Origin: Candidatus Nitrosopumilus sp.
Lineage (GTDB): Archaea; Thermoproteota; Nitrososphaeria; Nitrososphaerales; Nitrosopumilaceae
Direction of reading: 5' to 3'
Assembly: GCA_029862085.1 (NCBI GenBank)
Contig: JAOTXZ010000002.1
Coordinates: forward strand, 39,614-103,613
Length of the DNA stretch: 64,000 bases
The notes beneath the pieces are model-generated. The model saw only the letters and a program-made list of their open reading frames with translations. It was not told the DNA's origin and did no database searches. A program made the translations under genes and the position numbers. Shown here in pieces: positions 63,950-64,000 of this stretch. Each line of letters starts with the position of its first letter. Positions within the stretch are counted from its first letter, which is position 1.

Positions 63950-64000
63950 TTGAAATTTGTAGTAGATCAGCAGGTAGAGGATATTGAGCTTCCTGAAAAT
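63950..64000 (+). CDS. Start of a gene cut by the window end
   Basis: From a TTG the frame reads MKFVVDQQVEDIELPEN and is open to the window edge. A TATA-like TTTATT near 63924 sits ~26 nt upstream. Too short to identify. Confidence 0.4.
   Translation, partial: MKFVVDQQVEDIELPEN

Noticed and set aside
1..64000. tRNA or rRNA genes
   Set aside because: I looked for T-loop-like GTTCGA(A/T)TC blocks and long G+C-rich stretches and found none outside coding genes. A tRNAscan run would settle it.

Overview
The window (about one third G+C) comes from an ammonia-oxidising-type archaeon of the Nitrososphaerota (Thaumarchaeota), most likely a Nitrosopumilales member. The evidence is an archaeal information-processing set (TBP, TFB, Rpo6/RpoK, Alba-like protein, S25e, S26e, aRF1, archaeal ThrRS, PurP, deoxyhypusine synthase), pilin-type class III signal peptides, CbtAB, and a secreted protein with the WIKNNAxWWAEG N-terminal module that I associate with this phylum. 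Many genes have a TATA-like box 25-30 nt before the start codon, as expected for leaderless mRNAs, and this was used to choose several starts. I saw no rRNA, tRNA, CRISPR array, insertion sequence or prophage.

Layout. 0-6 kb: cell-surface genes (a pilin-like protein cut by the window edge, a second pilin, a 930-residue anchored surface protein). 6-11 kb: UbiA prenyltransferase, aldo/keto reductase, and a TrmB-type regulator / response regulator / histidine kinase set. 11-25 kb: mostly housekeeping genes: an Asn-synthetase-type ATPase lacking a glutaminase domain, an Alba-like protein, RpoK, S25e, deoxyhypusine synthase, ThrRS, agmatinase-family enzyme, CDP-alcohol phosphotransferase, S26e, PfkB kinase, NAD kinase fused to a winged helix, and CTP synthase. 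25.8-31.6 kb: a compact trpEGDCBA operon without trpF, with a 14-bp palindrome upstream of its TATA box. 31.7-42.3 kb: an accessory stretch of very small genes, many encoding 38-70 residue Cys/His (zinc-binding) proteins, with remnants, a frameshifted gene, a pentapeptide-repeat protein, a HEQGH protein, and the convergent tbp/tfb pair. 42.4-49.3 kb: XPD/DinG-type helicase, ilvD, HIT protein, aRF1, membrane-anchored DsbA-like protein. 49.3-53.9 kb: transport (cbtBA; two tandem winged-helix regulators; phnDCE). 53.9-64 kb: purP, AspRS, pirin, gatCAB, and an AMP-forming acyl-CoA synthetase.

How it fits together. AspRS with L34 and P93 at positions thought to set tRNA discrimination, together with gatCAB 2 kb downstream, suggests tRNA-dependent Asn (and/or Gln) formation. 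The glutaminase-less AsnB-like protein therefore need not be the asparagine synthetase. Deoxyhypusine synthase and the agmatinase-family enzyme connect polyamine synthesis to translation-factor modification. The clearest regulatory candidates are a 17-bp palindrome between the divergent dsbA-like and cbtBA promoters, a 10-bp inverted repeat upstream of phnD beside two paralogous regulators, the trp palindrome, and a 16-bp palindrome over the predicted start site of a small gene at 16.8 kb.

No single dramatic new system is proven. The best leads are the palindromes, the micro zinc-protein cluster, two non-coding candidates (39.59 kb and 56.63 kb), and unusual domain architectures (NadK-winged helix, AsnB-C with zinc ribbon, RpoK with a long N-terminal extension).
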